Assembly: GCA_019279435.1 (NCBI GenBank)
Contig: JAAALK010000286.1
Location: forward strand, 28,147,712 to 28,211,711
Source of the DNA: Zizania palustris
Taxonomy: Eukaryota > Streptophyta > Magnoliopsida > Poales > Poaceae
Length of the DNA: 64,000 nt
Direction: 5' to 3'
Numbering within the stretch: position 1 is the stretch's first letter; every line of letters starts with the position of its first letter. The notes beneath the pieces are model-generated. The model made no database searches, was not told where the DNA came from, and was given only the letters and a program-made list of their open reading frames with translations. Made by a program: the position numbers and the translations under genes. Below, piece by piece: positions 1 to 12,176 of this stretch.

Positions 1-3000
1 TTGTGAAAATATCGGCTAGCTGGTGTTGGGTATCAACATATTGAAGCTCAATATCACCCTTCTCATTATGATCTCTAAGAAAATGATATCGCACATCAAT
101 GTGTTTGGTTCTGAAATGCTGAACCGGGTTGTTTGCAATACAAATAGCACTAGTGTTATCACAGAAAAGTGGAACACTCTTATAATCTAACCCAAAATCC
201 CGCAAAGTGGAAACCATCCATAAAATCTGAGAGCAACAGCTAGCTGCAGCAACATATTCGGCCTCAGCCGTCGATTGTGCAACACTAGATTGTTTGCGAG
301 AAGACCAGCAAACCAGTGAAGTACCCAGAAAATGACAAGTACTAGAGGTACTTTTCCTATCAATCCTACACCCAGCAAAGTCTGCATCGGAATAACCTCG
401 AAGACACAAAGAGGAAGATGCAGAATACCAAATCTCAAATTCGAGGGTATGTTTGAGATACCTAAGAATGCGCTTTACCGCTTCTCGGTGTGAAGCTCGT
501 GGGGAAGCCTGAAAATGAGCGCACAGACACACGACGAAGTGTATGTCCGACCCCGTAGCAGTCAAGTAGAGGAGGGAGTCGATCATGCTTCGGAACTCCT
601 TCTGATCTACGACTTCTCCATCCTCATCAAGATCCAATGCTACAGATGTATCCATTGGAGTGGCGAGGGGCTTCGCATCAACCATGTTGAATTTCTTGAG
701 CAGGTCCTTGGTGTACTTCGTCTGGTGGACGAAAGTACCTTGTTTGCTTTGCTTGATTTGCAAACCAAGGAAAAAAGTGAGTTTGCCCATCATGGACATC
801 TCAAACTCCCTGCTCATGGCATGTGTAAACTCGGCAACCAAAGCATGAGAAGAGCCACCAAAGATGATATCATCCACATAAATCTAGACTAGGAGGAAAT
901 CTTTGCCATGCTTGAGAGTGAACAGGGTTTTATCAACAGATCCCATCAAATACCCCCGCTCAAGTAGAAAAGACTTAAGTCTATCATTCCATGCCCGAGG
1001 GGCCTGCTTGAGTCCATAAAGAGCCTTATGAAGTTTAAGTACTTTATGTGGGTATTTGGGGTTTTCAAAACCAGGGGGTTGTTTTACATAAACATCTTCG
1101 CCTATGAAGCCATTAAGAAAAAGCACTTTTGACATCCATTTGATCGAGTTTGAATCCCTAGGATGTCGCAAATGCAAGTAAAATCCTAATGGCCTCAAGA
1201 CGAGCAACAGGTGCAAAAGTTTCAGTAAAATCAATCCCTTCTAATTGAGAATAACCCTGAGCTACAAGTCTAGCCTTGTTTCTAACTAAAGTCCCATCCT
1301 CCCCTTGTTTGTTTTTGAAAATCCATTTTGTTTCCAATGAAATGAACATGTGGTGGAGGATCAACTAAAGTCCAGACTTGGTTTCTCTCAAAATTTTCAA
1401 GTTCTTCATGCATGGCATTGATCCAACTAGAATCAGAAAGTGCATGACTAACATCTAAGGGCTCAAAAGAGGCAACAAAAGTGGAATCAATGAAATGAGC
1501 ATGAGAACGTGTTATCCTTTGATTAAGCTCACCAATGATCTGCTCTGGAGGATGCATCCTTTGAACATGATGTGGAGCCTCGCGGCGGGATGCAGTCTCC
1601 CCCTCAACTTGTGCGTTGGAATGGTCCAAGATGACCGATGTCGAGGTAGTTGCTTCGGGACCTTGTGCCAAAGTAGTCGAAGTGGGGTCGGCTTCGGGGG
1701 TCAATGTCGAGGGTAGTAGGGGTTCATCCTCGAAATCTCTGGGATCTTCTTCTTCGAAGATGGTCTGCTCCATGTCGTGTTCATTTGCCTGTTCAAAGGT
1801 AGAACTAACAGAGCGGGTTGATTCATCAAAAGTCACATCACATGACTCGATGACAGTGTTAGTTTACAAATTATAAACACGGTAAGAATGACCATGTGTA
1901 CTGTAACCCAAAAAGATCCCGTCAGAAGAGCGCGACTCAAATTTATCCAAATTTCCACGTTTTTGGATAAAGCAATGACAACCAAAGACTCGAAGATGAG
2001 CAACTTTGGGCTGTCTCCCAAAACGTAGCTCATAAGATGTCAAGTTCAAAATTGAGCACAAGAAGATTCGGTTTGAGATGTAACAAGCAGTGTTCATGGC
2101 CTCAGCCCAGAATTTTCTAGGAGTCCTGTGCTCATCGAGCATCGTCCTAGCCATCTCAACCAAAGTGTGGTTCTTTCTCTCAACAACATTGTTTTGTTGA
2201 GGAACCTGCAGAATAGAGAATTGATGTTCTATGCCATGCTCCATGCAAAAGTCAACAAAGAGATTGTTCTTGAACTCAGTGCCATTATCACTTCGAATGA
2301 ATTTCAATGCACCAGGGAGTTCAGTGAAAAGTCTCAAAGCCAAGCTTTGAAAGTGTGAAAACACTTCATCCTTGTTGGCAAGAAAGAAGACCCAAGAGTA
2401 GCGAGGGAAATCATCGACAATGACTAACACATATCACTTGTCGCCTAAAGAACTAACCAGAGAAGGACCTACAGTGTCCATGTGGAGAAGTTCTCTGGGT
2501 TGTTCAGTCATCACCGTGGTGACTGGTGAGTGCGAAGCGGCAATCATTTTTCCATGTCGACAAGGAGCGCAAACTAAATTCTTCTCAAACTTGAGCTTGG
2601 GAAATCCTCGGATTAGACCTAGGAAACTCAGACGAGCAAGCAACTCAAAGCTCATATGCCCTAGTCTCCTATGCCACTTCCAAAGCCCAGAAGTCGAATG
2701 TGCAACAAGACAATGAGAAGAACCAGATGACTCAGAAAAATCAGCTCCAAAAACTCACCAAACTCTAAAGATCTTACAGACCACAATGCCATCAGAATTG
2801 AGTACTTGCGAAGTATTGCGATGGAATCGCACTTCGAAGCCCTCATCAAGCAATTGAGATACAGAAAGCAAATTGTATCCCAAGTTTTCAACCAACGCAA
2901 CATCTTTGAGAGTGAAATTCGAGTTAATTATTACCACACCTTTACCTTTCACTCTACTCCTTCGTTTGTTGTCGAAGGTGATATGTTCCTTTTGCTTGGT

Positions 3001-3096
3001 TGTGGTGAGGTTGGAGAACCATGCTGCATCTCCGGTCATGTGGCGCGAACAATCGGAGTCCATGATCCACGTGCCCTCCAAGCCTCGGTCCGGCGC
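1..3096 (-). pseudogene. A1 pol: protease, integrase, RT, RNase H (broken)
   Basis: Copia-order pol. The protease motif near 3030-3065 reads WIMDSDCSRHMTG; relatives B and D have DSG where this has DSD, so the active-site triplet is altered. The integrase shows HRRLGH and CAPCRHGK (zinc-binding HHCC), then DTVGP, RSDNGTEF and VVERKN (DDE core) at about 2700-2100. The integrase C-terminal part and linker continue to about 1330. RT includes QGYSQLEGIDFTETFAPVA, KQPPGFENP and the catalytic YVDD at 869-880. RNase H has STAEAEYVAAASC near 240-280, and the frame leaves the window at DTQHQLADIF. Breaks include stops near 2755, 2434 and 1864, a one-base shift near 1322, another near 1160, and a TAG at 886-888 just before YVDD. 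Clearly non-functional. Confidence 0.9.
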
Positions 3097-5559
3097 CTAC
3101 ATATGATAGGAAAATCTTGATCGCTCAGTGCTGGGGTGAGTGAATACATGACGAGGCATCCAGCACTGAGTGATACGAGTAGTAGGCATAGTAAAAATAG
3201 ACTGTCTACGCACAGGATAATCAGAATGATGCAAAGTGCGAGGTCTACCTATATACTGTGACCCAAATGCATGACGAGGTCTCCTAACATGTCGAGGCAC
3301 AAAGCTACTCACACGAGATCTATCACCATTCGGATCATGGTGAACACCTCGAGGAGCAAAACCTCTCCGGGAAGTACGAGGAGCCTCGAAAACAGGACGT
3401 GAGTAAAACTTAGACTTACGCATACCTCGAGATGAGTAATGCATGTCCTAGAAACTCATCGCCTGAGATCGTCGCTCATCCTTGATGCGATGAAAACAGA
3501 ACCCAACCAGATTACCCACCCGCTGACAATAGGAACAATGAAAAACTCTCCTAAGGGCACTCTCATGGGTCATAGGAGCAACTCTCACATGCTCCTTGGG
3601 CTTCTACTGTGTGGTTTTCTTGGGAGGAATTTTCTTAGCATGAGGAGTGGTTTTCTTTGGGGTTTGGGTAGGCTTTTTGGCTGATGGTGTGTTTAACAGG
3701 GCTCTTTCTTTCTCTAAGGTAGTGGGTGAGGTAAAAACAGCCTTGTTCTTACTGTCTGAAGGAATCCTCTCAAAACCCAATCCTAGAGCTAACCCTGCCC
3801 TGTCGGCACACATCTTGGTCTTGGCCAAGAGAAAGTCCATCCTACCCTTTCCCTCGGTGCATTTGTTAACCACAGAAAGAAGGTATTCATTTTCATACAT
3901 AAGATTTTCAGCTCGCTCTCTAATAGTGCCTAGCTAGTCCTTAAGGGTTATGTAAGTGTCACACACAGGTTGCACATCCTTAGAACTACTGGCCCTCTCC
4001 AATCTAGCCTCTAAATCATGAACATTCTTATCACGTAAATCAATGCTCTCACGTAATAAAGAACAGTTCATGCATTCATTTCTATCATGAGTACTAGAAT
4101 CAACCATCAAAAGCTGCTTCTATGCAGTCTCAAGCTCAGAAATAGTTTGAGCATGCACAGAACGCAACTGAGTAAGCTCACCCATGACAACTGTGCAAGA
4201 TTCACATTCAGCATCATTAATCCTAGACTTAAGCATGGCATAATCAGTAGAAATAGATTCTACCCTAAGTCTAAGGTCTTTTCTATCTCTAGCGGCTTGC
4301 ACAAGTAACCTATCTTGACCAAGAACTTCACTCAGTTCATCTATTTTAATTGAAAACTGGTCATAGGATAGAGGTACCTCAGATGAGTCAAGCTCATCGC
4401 CGCTGTGATCGCTGTCGGCCATGAAGCAAAGGATAGTGAAATCTCGTCCCTTCTTGTCCTTCTTTTCCTCCTTCCTTGCGGACTCCTCCTCCTCATCAGA
4501 GCTCGACTCCTCGGTTGAGGAAGTGTCGATGTCACTAAGAGCAGCAACAAAGGCACTAGAAGCGGCTTTGGGTACTCTCTTAGCCCCCTTGCCGCGCTTA
4601 CCCTTCACAAAGGGTTTCCTCTCATTTTTTTGGTATTTGGGGTGCTCACTCTCATCTCTCTTCTTGAGTTTAGGACAGTTGGCCTTGATGTGAGAAGTGT
4701 CGCCACACTCAAAACAACCACTAAAACCACTTCTCCTCTGATCCCGTCTCTCATGGTGAAAACGGGTGAACCTTGTGGCAATGAGAGCAAGCTCATCATC
4801 ATCTAGAGTATCCACCTGCTCCTTAGTGATGGAGACCAGGGAGGACAAAGCAAAACCATCTGCAAGAACACAAGTGCCTGATGTGCTTGGTTATGCAGTG
4901 GTGCCATGGCTAGTGCTAGAAACTAGTGCCAATGGTTGTGGCAAGGAGTTCCTATGCACTGCAAGAGATGCCTTGGCAATCTCTGTGGACTTTAGCTTGC
5001 TGAAGAGATCATCACAAGTCAATGTGTCATAACCTGCGGACTACTCAATGCTGGATATATTCACTTCCCATATGCTACGATCAAGAGCATAGAGAAGCTT
5101 GATAGCCCTATCATGATCATTGTAAGCAAGCATCCCGTTGGACCGCAAGTTACTCACTATCGCATCAAAGTGAGAAAACATGGCATCTATAAATTCACCA
5201 GGTGCCTGCATAAACAGCTGATACTGTTGATTGTATGTGCTTTGGCGTCTGGCCTTAATCTGTGTAGAGCCCTCATGAAAAATAGTGAGTGTAGTCCAAA
5301 TCTCCCTAGCTGTCCTAACGTGTTGCACCCTATCAAACTCACTTCTACTCAAACCAATGAACAGTATATTTCTAGCCTTGGAGTTGGAATTATACTGATC
5401 CTTCTCTGTTTGAGAGGTGCGAGTTTCAAGGATGGAGTATTGTGAATCCACAATGTCCCAAATTGCATTTCCTTGGCTTATTAAGTAAGCCTCCATGCGC
5501 ACCTTCCAGTATGCAAAGTCCGTCCCATCGAACGGAGGTATTTTACTAACTCTGTCCAT
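3097..5559 (-). pseudogene. A1 gag with coiled coil and two zinc knuckles (broken)
   Basis: Gag of a Sirevirus-like copia element. The start at 5559 follows the primer site and begins MDRVSKIPPFDG. Residues about 10-175 resemble the retrotransposon gag (UBN2-type) domain, with YWKVRMEAYL and IWEVNISSIE. A CCHC knuckle CFECGDTSHIKANC lies at 4675-4716. It is followed by a basic and acidic serine-rich stretch and a long coiled coil carrying CESC and CMNC pairs. A second knuckle-like motif CSYCQRVGNLVGFC lies at 3496-3537; its histidine is Asn here. The C-terminal part is Arg-rich. In-frame stops lie at 5041-5043, 4891-4893, 4120-4122, 3934-3936 and 3604-3606, with more near 3445 and 3097. The frame otherwise runs straight into protease without a shift. 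Confidence 0.88.
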
Positions 5560-5609
5560 GTCACCAACAGATCACAAAACCGGTTAAGTTCAAATGGTGA
5601 TCTTAACCT

Positions 5610-5621
5610 GCTCTGATACCA
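5610..5621 (-). other. A1 primer binding site
   Basis: Minus-strand TGGTATCAGAGC, the standard copia site complementary to initiator Met-tRNA, lies two bases inside the LTR end at 5624. It fixes the orientation and the LTR boundary. Confidence 0.92.
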
Positions 5622-5623
5622 AT

Positions 5624-6023
5624 TGTTGGACCAAAAACGACGACTAGAGGGGGGTGAATGGGAGCTTATAAAATTTCAGACTAAAAATTGTCTTCTGTTT
5701 TAATTCTGCCTTCTGCGGAATAGGCTTCGAACACACCCTTCGAAGTTCTCGTTCGGAGGTATTTCCCAGCTCTGAAACCAGGCTTCGTCAGGAGCAAAAG
5801 TTCGAAGTCAAGAAGACTTCGCTCCACCCACAACACCAAAAACTCAACTCTGCTAAGTCAGTGCAGGCTCCGCACACTGGGTGCCTTCGAGTAGGCTTCG
5901 CACTTCACCCTTCGCAAGAGCAGACTTCCCTCTGAGGACTTCGACCAAATACTCAGCAATAGCAACTAGTGCTAGGCTTCGTACTTCGAAGGTCTAAACG
6001 CACACTGAACACACTTCGCCGAG
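5624..6023 (-). repeat. A1 5' LTR, U5-side piece
   Basis: The LTR end TGTTGGACC (plus strand) abuts the primer site. The LTR is interrupted after 6023 by element G and resumes at 17587. Bases 6019-6023 (CCGAG) are repeated at 17582-17586 as the target duplication of G. Confidence 0.9.
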
Positions 6024-6518
6024 TGTTGGGGGAAAATATCTCATCTTTGGGGTTATTGCCGAAGCAACATAAAGGCAGACAGCGGATTCGAAGGTTCTCA
6101 GACGATCATCTTCGAAGACGCCCAGAATCAAGTTCGAAGTACAAAGATAAGCGTTGGTTCGGATTACATCTTCGAACTAAGGCTTTTCAAGATCTTTTCT
6201 GCCAGCTAAGATGGAAGACTTATCTTCTTTCTCATTAGATTAGTCTTTTACCATTTTAGCCCTATTAAGGGAACCGAATAGTTTCCACTATGTCGGTTGT
6301 AATAGAGGGGTAAATAGGTCTTTTCCTTAATGTTTGGGCCTATAAATACCCCCCATTTCACCCTGTAAGAGGGACCGAATACAAGTTATTCAATACACAC
6401 ATTCGAACTTTTCTAAGTTATTATCCTTTCGGAGGCTTAGAACAGTTCTCTTCGCAAACACTTCGTTTGTTAGTTTCTTTTCTATAGAAACCTGTTAGTG
6501 TAATCTTTTACGCCAACA
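6024..6518 (+). repeat. G 5' LTR
   Basis: Starts TGTTGGGGGAAAATATC and ends ACGCCAACA. The TATA box TATAAATA is at 6341-6348. It matches 17087-17581 except for six substitutions. Confidence 0.96.
6341..6348 (+). promoter_or_regulatory. TATA box in G 5' LTR
   Basis: TATAAATA in the middle of the LTR, about 180 bp before its end. It is the expected promoter for the genomic RNA. The same motif is at 17404-17411 in the 3' LTR. Confidence 0.75.
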
Positions 6519-6520
6519 GT

Positions 6521-6538
6521 TGGCGCCGTCCGTGGGGA
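6521..6538 (+). other. G primer binding site
   Basis: TGGCGCCGTCCGTGGGGA begins two bases after the LTR end. The TGGCGCCGT start resembles the Asp-tRNA-type primer sites of plant Ty3 elements. The tRNA identity is inferred, not checked. Confidence 0.8.
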
Positions 6539-6580
6539 ACCTAGTCCGAAAAACTTCGTTCTCTACCAACCTTTTACATC

Positions 6581-7777
6581 ATGCCTCCTAAGCGGAGCGC
6601 ACCCCGCAATCCCACTCGAAGGTCCTCTCGGATCTCCGGAGAAATACCCTTCGACACAGTTGAAGTCAGAGGTCCTTCGACATTCCCTCCACAAACTCCG
6701 GAAGGGGCTTCCATCCCTCGAACATACAAAGCTTCTCCGCCAACCCCTTCCATACTCCGACCGCCCGGAGTCCCTTCTCCACCCTCCATCCCGATTCGAA
6801 CTGATCCTACCAGTTCTCAAGACCCGGAAGATCCTTCCGGAGGAAATGAAAATAATCTTGGAGAGATGGCCAGTCAAATGGCCAACCTTCAAGCTGAAGT
6901 GGCAAGGTGGCGACAGGAAGCTGCGAGCAGGCTTCGCTCTCAAGCCACCCCAACCATCCCAGAAGTGCCCGAAGACGACGATCTTGATTATCCCGAAGCC
7001 CCGGAGAACGCCTCCTTCGACAATGAATCTCCGCTGCATCCTGAGCTGCAGAAGGTTCGCTTTGATCCAAAGTTTAAAACTTCGAAGCTCTGTAAGTATG
7101 CCGGAGATGAAGATCCTGGAGAGTTCGTTCGGTCTTATGCCCTAGCAATTGAGGCTAGCGGAGGTGTTCGAGACACCATGGCGAAGTGCTTCCCTTTGGC
7201 TCTTCAAGGAGTGGCATTGAGATGGTTCTGGTCCTTGAGGCCAGGATCAATCAATTCATGGTCGCAGCTGAAGAAGAAGTTTATAAGCAACTTTCAGGGC
7301 ACCTCCGTGCCTCCTATGTCAACAGGAAGCCTTTTCCAAGTGAAACAGCTCCCCGGAGAAACATTGAGGCAGTATTTTAAGCGCTTCGCTCATATGAAGT
7401 CGCAAATTTGGGGGCTGTCCACATCTTCAGTGGTTGATGCAGCTCGAGAAGGCGTCAGTCATCAAGGCCTTCTGGATAAACTACATCAGAAGAGCATCTC
7501 TTCGGTCTCTCAGTTGATGTCGTACTTCGAGGAGTATGCGAGGTCAGAAGAGGGTTGGCTTCGGAGGACTGCTTCTACTTCGTCCACATTGCAAGAAGTC
7601 AAGGTAGAAGTGAAAACTTCGGCACAGCCGCAGGAACCAGTCTTCGAAGTGCAACATGATCAGAGAAGAGGGCAAAAGCACCCTCGTTCTGAAGTCATGA
7701 ATATTGCACCCCCACAGAAGTTTGCACCAAGAGCTCCACAGTCTACGGGAATAAGGCCAGCGGCTGGAGGCCGCTAG
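6581..7777 (+). CDS. G gag
   Basis: An open frame of 398 codons starting 42 bases after the primer site. The N-terminus is Pro/Ser/Arg-rich (MPPKRSAPRNPTRRSSR). The capsid-like domain at about residues 150-300 contains YALAIEASGG, LQGVALRWFWSLRPGS and QYFKRFAHMK, typical of the Ty3 gag family (Retrotrans_gag, PF03732). The frame ends at TAG 7775-7777. The nucleocapsid zinc motif is not in this frame: CCIHGENRSHATDTC lies just downstream in the -1 frame (from 7810), so gag and pol are separated by a frame change. The capsid part looks intact. Whether the frame change is natural recoding or a one-base deletion is undecided. Confidence 0.88.
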   Translation: MPPKRSAPRNPTRRSSRISGEIPFDTVEVRGPSTFPPQTPEGASIPRTYKASPPTPSILRPPGVPSPPSIPIRTDPTSSQDPEDPSGGNENNLGEMASQMANLQAEVARWRQEAASRLRSQATPTIPEVPEDDDLDYPEAPENASFDNESPLHPELQKVRFDPKFKTSKLCKYAGDEDPGEFVRSYALAIEASGGVRDTMAKCFPLALQGVALRWFWSLRPGSINSWSQLKKKFISNFQGTSVPPMSTGSLFQVKQLPGETLRQYFKRFAHMKSQIWGLSTSSVVDAAREGVSHQGLLDKLHQKSISSVSQLMSYFEEYARSEEGWLRRTASTSSTLQEVKVEVKTSAQPQEPVFEVQHDQRRGQKHPRSEVMNIAPPQKFAPRAPQSTGIRPAAGGR

Positions 7778-10700
7778 GGAAAACGGCTGGCAAGGGCCAG
7801 ACCCTTTTCTGCTGCATTCATGGAGAAAATCGAAGCCATGCAACTGATACTTGCAAGGCTATACTTACCCTCAGGGGAGAGTACTTAGAGAGAACTTCGG
7901 GTCGAGGCAGTACCGACCGAAGTCCAGCTGCAACGCGCCTAGAGCCGGTCCAGGCTGTGGCGCGGATAGAAAATTTTGATGCTGCAAGACACCCTCCGGT
8001 GGCCAATGTTATGCCACCCCCGAAGCAAGAGGAAGGGCAAGATAGAGGAAAAAGAGTAGTTCTCCCTATCTCCGGAGGAGGTACCCTTGGAAGCATGTCC
8101 AAGAGACAGCGAAGAGAGTACGTTCGGGAAGTAGGTCATATTGGGACTTCGTCATCTGCAGCTGCAATGCCGGAGTGGTCTCACGTTCCGATATCTTTCT
8201 CTGCGGAGGATGCAGCTGGTATTAAGTTCCCGCACGCAGATCCATTGGTTATCACTGCTGATATTGCGGGCACGGAAGTTCGAAGGGTGCTGATTGACGG
8301 AGGTAGTTCAGCAGATATCATTTATGTTCAAGCCTTCGATCAGTTATGCATTTCCAGGAAGCATCTCCTTCCAGCGGCTCGTCCTCTGCAAGGCTTCGCA
8401 GGACCACCGCTTGATGCACTTGGACAAATAGGCCTAGAAGTTACCTTCGGAGAAGGTTTATTAGCTCGGACTGAAGAAGTAATTTTCGATGTGATAGATG
8501 CCCCGTATGCTTACAACGTCATCTTCGGAAGGAGCATGCTGAACCAGTTCGGAGCTGTGGCGCATCACAATTACTTGTGCATGAAGATGCCCACACAAGC
8601 AGGAGTCCTTACAATCTTTGGAGATCAAGCCATTGCTCGAAGGGCGGAATATGGTCATGGTCCCCCTCTTGATCCGAGGCAAGTAAACAGTGTGCAGGAT
8701 AATGAAGAAATATTTTCAGCCTCCTCTGAAGCTTCGAAGAAGTCCTTTCCGAGACCAAGTCCCGAAGGAGAGATTGCAACGAAGGTCATTGTTAAAAATG
8801 GTAAAGAGTACACTTTTCAATTTGGTAAAGATTTACCCCCTGAAGTTGCAACCTCCTTGGAAAAGGTGGTGGAAGAAAATTTGGATGTCTTCGCTTGGTC
8901 TGACGAAGATATCACCGGAGTCGGTCGGGATATCATTGAACACAGTTTACTTGTAAACCAGAAGGCCCGGCCTGTTCGACAAGGTCTCCGGAAGATGTCC
9001 GCAGAAAGAGCTGCTCTAGCTAAGGACGAAGTTGAAAAATTGTTGAAGGCTGGGATTATCAGAGAAGTGGCTCACACAGAATGGTTAGCCAACCCAGTCT
9101 TCGTCAGAAAGAAGTCTTCCGGGAAGTGGCGCATGTGCATTGATTTCACATCCTTGAATAAAGCATGCCCACGTGACCCCTACCCCATGCCCCGAATTGA
9201 TCAACTGGTTGACTCCACTGCAGGTTCGGAGTTATTAAGCTTCCTTGACGCGTATTCTGGTTATCATCAAATATGGTTGAAGCGCGAAGATGAAATCAAG
9301 ACAAGCTTCGTAACTCCTTCGGGAGTCTTCTTCTATGTAAGAATGCCTTTCGGCCTAAGAAATGCCGGGGCTACTTTTTCGAGATTAGTTGCTAAGGCTC
9401 TAGGTCATCAACTAGGTCGCAATGTGGAGGCCTATATGGATGATATTGTAATAAAGAGTGCTTTAAAGCACCAACATAGCCTAGACTTAGCAGAAACATT
9501 CAATAGCCTTCGGGCATGTGGGATCCGTCTTAACCCCGAAAAATGTATATTCGGAGCTAAGGCTGGAAAATTGTTAGGGTATTTAGTTTCAAGCAGGGGA
9601 ATTCAAGCTAGCCCTACTCAAATAATTGCGCTGCAAAAGATGGCTCCTCCGGAAAATTTAAAGCAAGTGCAAAAGCTGACTGGGCGTCTGGCCGCACTTA
9701 GCAGGTTTTTATCAAGGTCTGCGGAGAGGAGCTTGCCTATTTTCAAAGCATTGAAAGGGTCCGAAGATTTTGCATGGACACCGGAGTGTCAGAAAAGCTT
9801 CGAAGATATTAAAGACTATCTCGGTAATCTTGCTACACTCACGGTGCCTACTGCGGACGAAACCCTATTCCTGTACCTTGCAGCTACAGGTTCAGCTGTC
9901 AGCGCAAGTCCTTGTCAGAGAAGTGGATTTCAATGGGAAGTTGGTCCAAAATCCTGTTTATTTTCTATCCGAAGCATTATCAAGAGCGAAGACAAGATAC
10001 TCCGAACTTGAGAAGTTCGTTTATGCTCTAATAATGGCTTCGAGGAAGCTAAGACATTATTTTTTGGCTCACAATGTAATTGTACCAACTTCGTATCCCT
10101 TAGGAGATATGCTCCGAAGCAAAGATTCCACTGGAAGGATTAGAAAGTGGGCAGTTGAGCTAGCACCCTTCGGCATATCTTTCTTGGCAAGGACAGCTAT
10201 CAAATCCCAAGTCCTAGCAGACTTCGTAGCAGAGTGGACTCCACCTGCGAATTTGGCTCCGGAGAAGTCAAGTGATGGAGTTTGGACTGTTTACTCCGAT
10301 GGGGCTTTCCAAGCATCCGGAGCAGGCATTGGGGCAGTGTTGATTTCACCGTCAAGGCAAAGAGCAATGTACTCCGCAAGACTCAACTTTAAGTCTACCA
10401 ATAATATAGCGGAGTACGAAGGGATTTTATTGGGACTCCGGAAAGCACGTGCTCTAGGGGCTACAAGAATAATTATAAAAACAGATTCTCAGATAGTAGC
10501 AGGGCACGTAGACAAAAGTTTCCAAGTTCGGCATCCACAGCTTGCAAAGTATTTAGAAGAAATCCGTAAAATCGAAGCACACTTCAAAGGTATTTCCATT
10601 CGGAGTATACCAAGAGCGGAAAACGTGCAAGCGGACATTTTAGCGAAGGCTGCAGCCGGAGCTGTGGATGTGCCCGAAGAAGCTTTCTATGAGGAGCTCA

Positions 10701-11971
10701 ATATACCTTCGGTGCCACAAATTCCCTCTGCAGAGATTCTTTGCATTCCTAGTGCAGATTGGAAAAATTCGATCATGGAACTTTTCCAAGGAGGAACAAA
10801 TTTGCCCAAAGAGCCCCAGCTGTCAAGATTAAAGCTCAGAGCCAGAAACTATCAGATAATCAACGGTATATTATACAAGGCCGGAGTATGTTCCCCTCTA
10901 CTCTGATGTATATCTCAAGCCGAAGGCCAAGAAATTCTTCGAGAAATTCATGAAGGCCTTTGTGGAAGCCATTTAGCCCCTAGAGCTCTGGCAGGAAAAA
11001 CACTTCGCCAGGGGCTTTATTGGCCCACAATAACAGCTGATGCGAAGAGCTTGGTCCGCACTTGTCAAGAATGCCAGTGGATGGGTCGACAGAGTCATCG
11101 CCCACCAACAGCTCTTCAAGTCATTGCTCCGGTATGGCCTATGGCCAAATGGGGTATGGATTTAATTGGCCCCTTTCCAGTAGCAAAGGGAAATCTGAAG
11201 TTCGCAGTGGTAGCTATTGAATATTTTTCTAAGTGGGTGGAAGCAGAACCCTTAACAGCTATCACTTCGAATAATGTACAGAAATTCTTCTGGAAGAACA
11301 TTATTTGCCGGTTCGGAGTGCCTAGATACCTCACAGTTGATAATGGAACACAGTTCGACGCAGAACCCTTCAAGAAGTTTTGCGAAGATCTAGGTATTCA
11401 GCTATGTTTTGCTGCAGTGAGGCATCCTCAGTCTAATGGAGCCGTAGAGCGAGCCAATGGAAATATTTTATCAGGGCTAAATCTAAGAATAGTAGGATTA
11501 GCAAAGGGACTGTGGACCGAAGAGCTTCCGAAGATTCTATGGTCCATTCGGACTACGCAAACAAGGTCCACAGGTTTTACTCCGTTCAGACTACTATTCG
11601 GAGATGAAGCTATGACTCCAACGGAGCTCAAAGGGGGATCATTTCGCAGCACCGAACCGGACATTGAAGAAGAAAGGCAAGCTTCGTTAGATTTGTCAGA
11701 AGAAACAAGACTTCGGGCTGTAGCTAATTTATCAAAGTATCATCAGCAGACGAAGGCTTGGTATGACCCGAACGTTAAGCTCAATGAACTAAGACCGGGT
11801 CATCTTGTTCTACGAAGCATTATAGCACCCGGGAAGTTAGGCAATAAGTGGGAAGGTCCATACCTAATTGTCCGCTCAGGGCGCCCTGGTTCATTTAAAT
11901 TAGCTAATTTAGAAGGTGAAGAGTTAGCACATACTTGGCATGCAGAGCACCTAAAGCGATACTTCGCATAA
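7778..11971 (+). pseudogene. G pol: zinc motif, protease, RT, RNase H, aRNase H, integrase
   Basis: Read in frame 1 to about 9906 and in frame 2 afterwards. Domains in order: the CxxH..H..C zinc motif from 7810; protease with VLIDGGSSADI near 8290-8325 (DGG in place of the commoner DSG/DTG, usual for Tat); RT with WRMCIDFTSLNKACPRDPYP, PFGLRNAGATF and catalytic YMDD at 9433-9444; a degenerate RNase H (ALSRAKTRYSELEK, about 9990-10190); a second archaeal-type RNase H (VYSDGAF, NIAEYEG, KTDSQ, about 10280-10660), a Tat hallmark; then integrase with CQECQWMG, WGMDLIGPF, TVDNGTQFD and GAVERANG. Breaks: one extra A at 9906-9907 shifts the frame, and TGA at 10904-10906 replaces a likely CGA at the integrase zinc finger. 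Otherwise well preserved. Confidence 0.92.
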
Positions 11972-12176
11972 GGGCTCCTTGTAATTCGCTTGTAATCATC
12001 TTCTAAATTAATAAAGCATATGATCCTGATAGTGCCTTCCCCTCATAGACTTCCAGCTTCCAAGTGGACGCACTGGAACCGCGGGGTCGACCGAGAGGGA
12101 AGTGTCATGAAGCTGGGTTGTATTTTCGGACTTCGAACCCATAAAGTTCGAAGCTTCCGACGTGGGGGCTGGCATA
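11972..12176 (+). other. G spacer between integrase and repeat array
   Basis: Noncoding DNA after the integrase stop. It includes AATAAA at 12010-12015 on the plus strand, a possible polyadenylation signal. No gene is seen. Confidence 0.5.
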
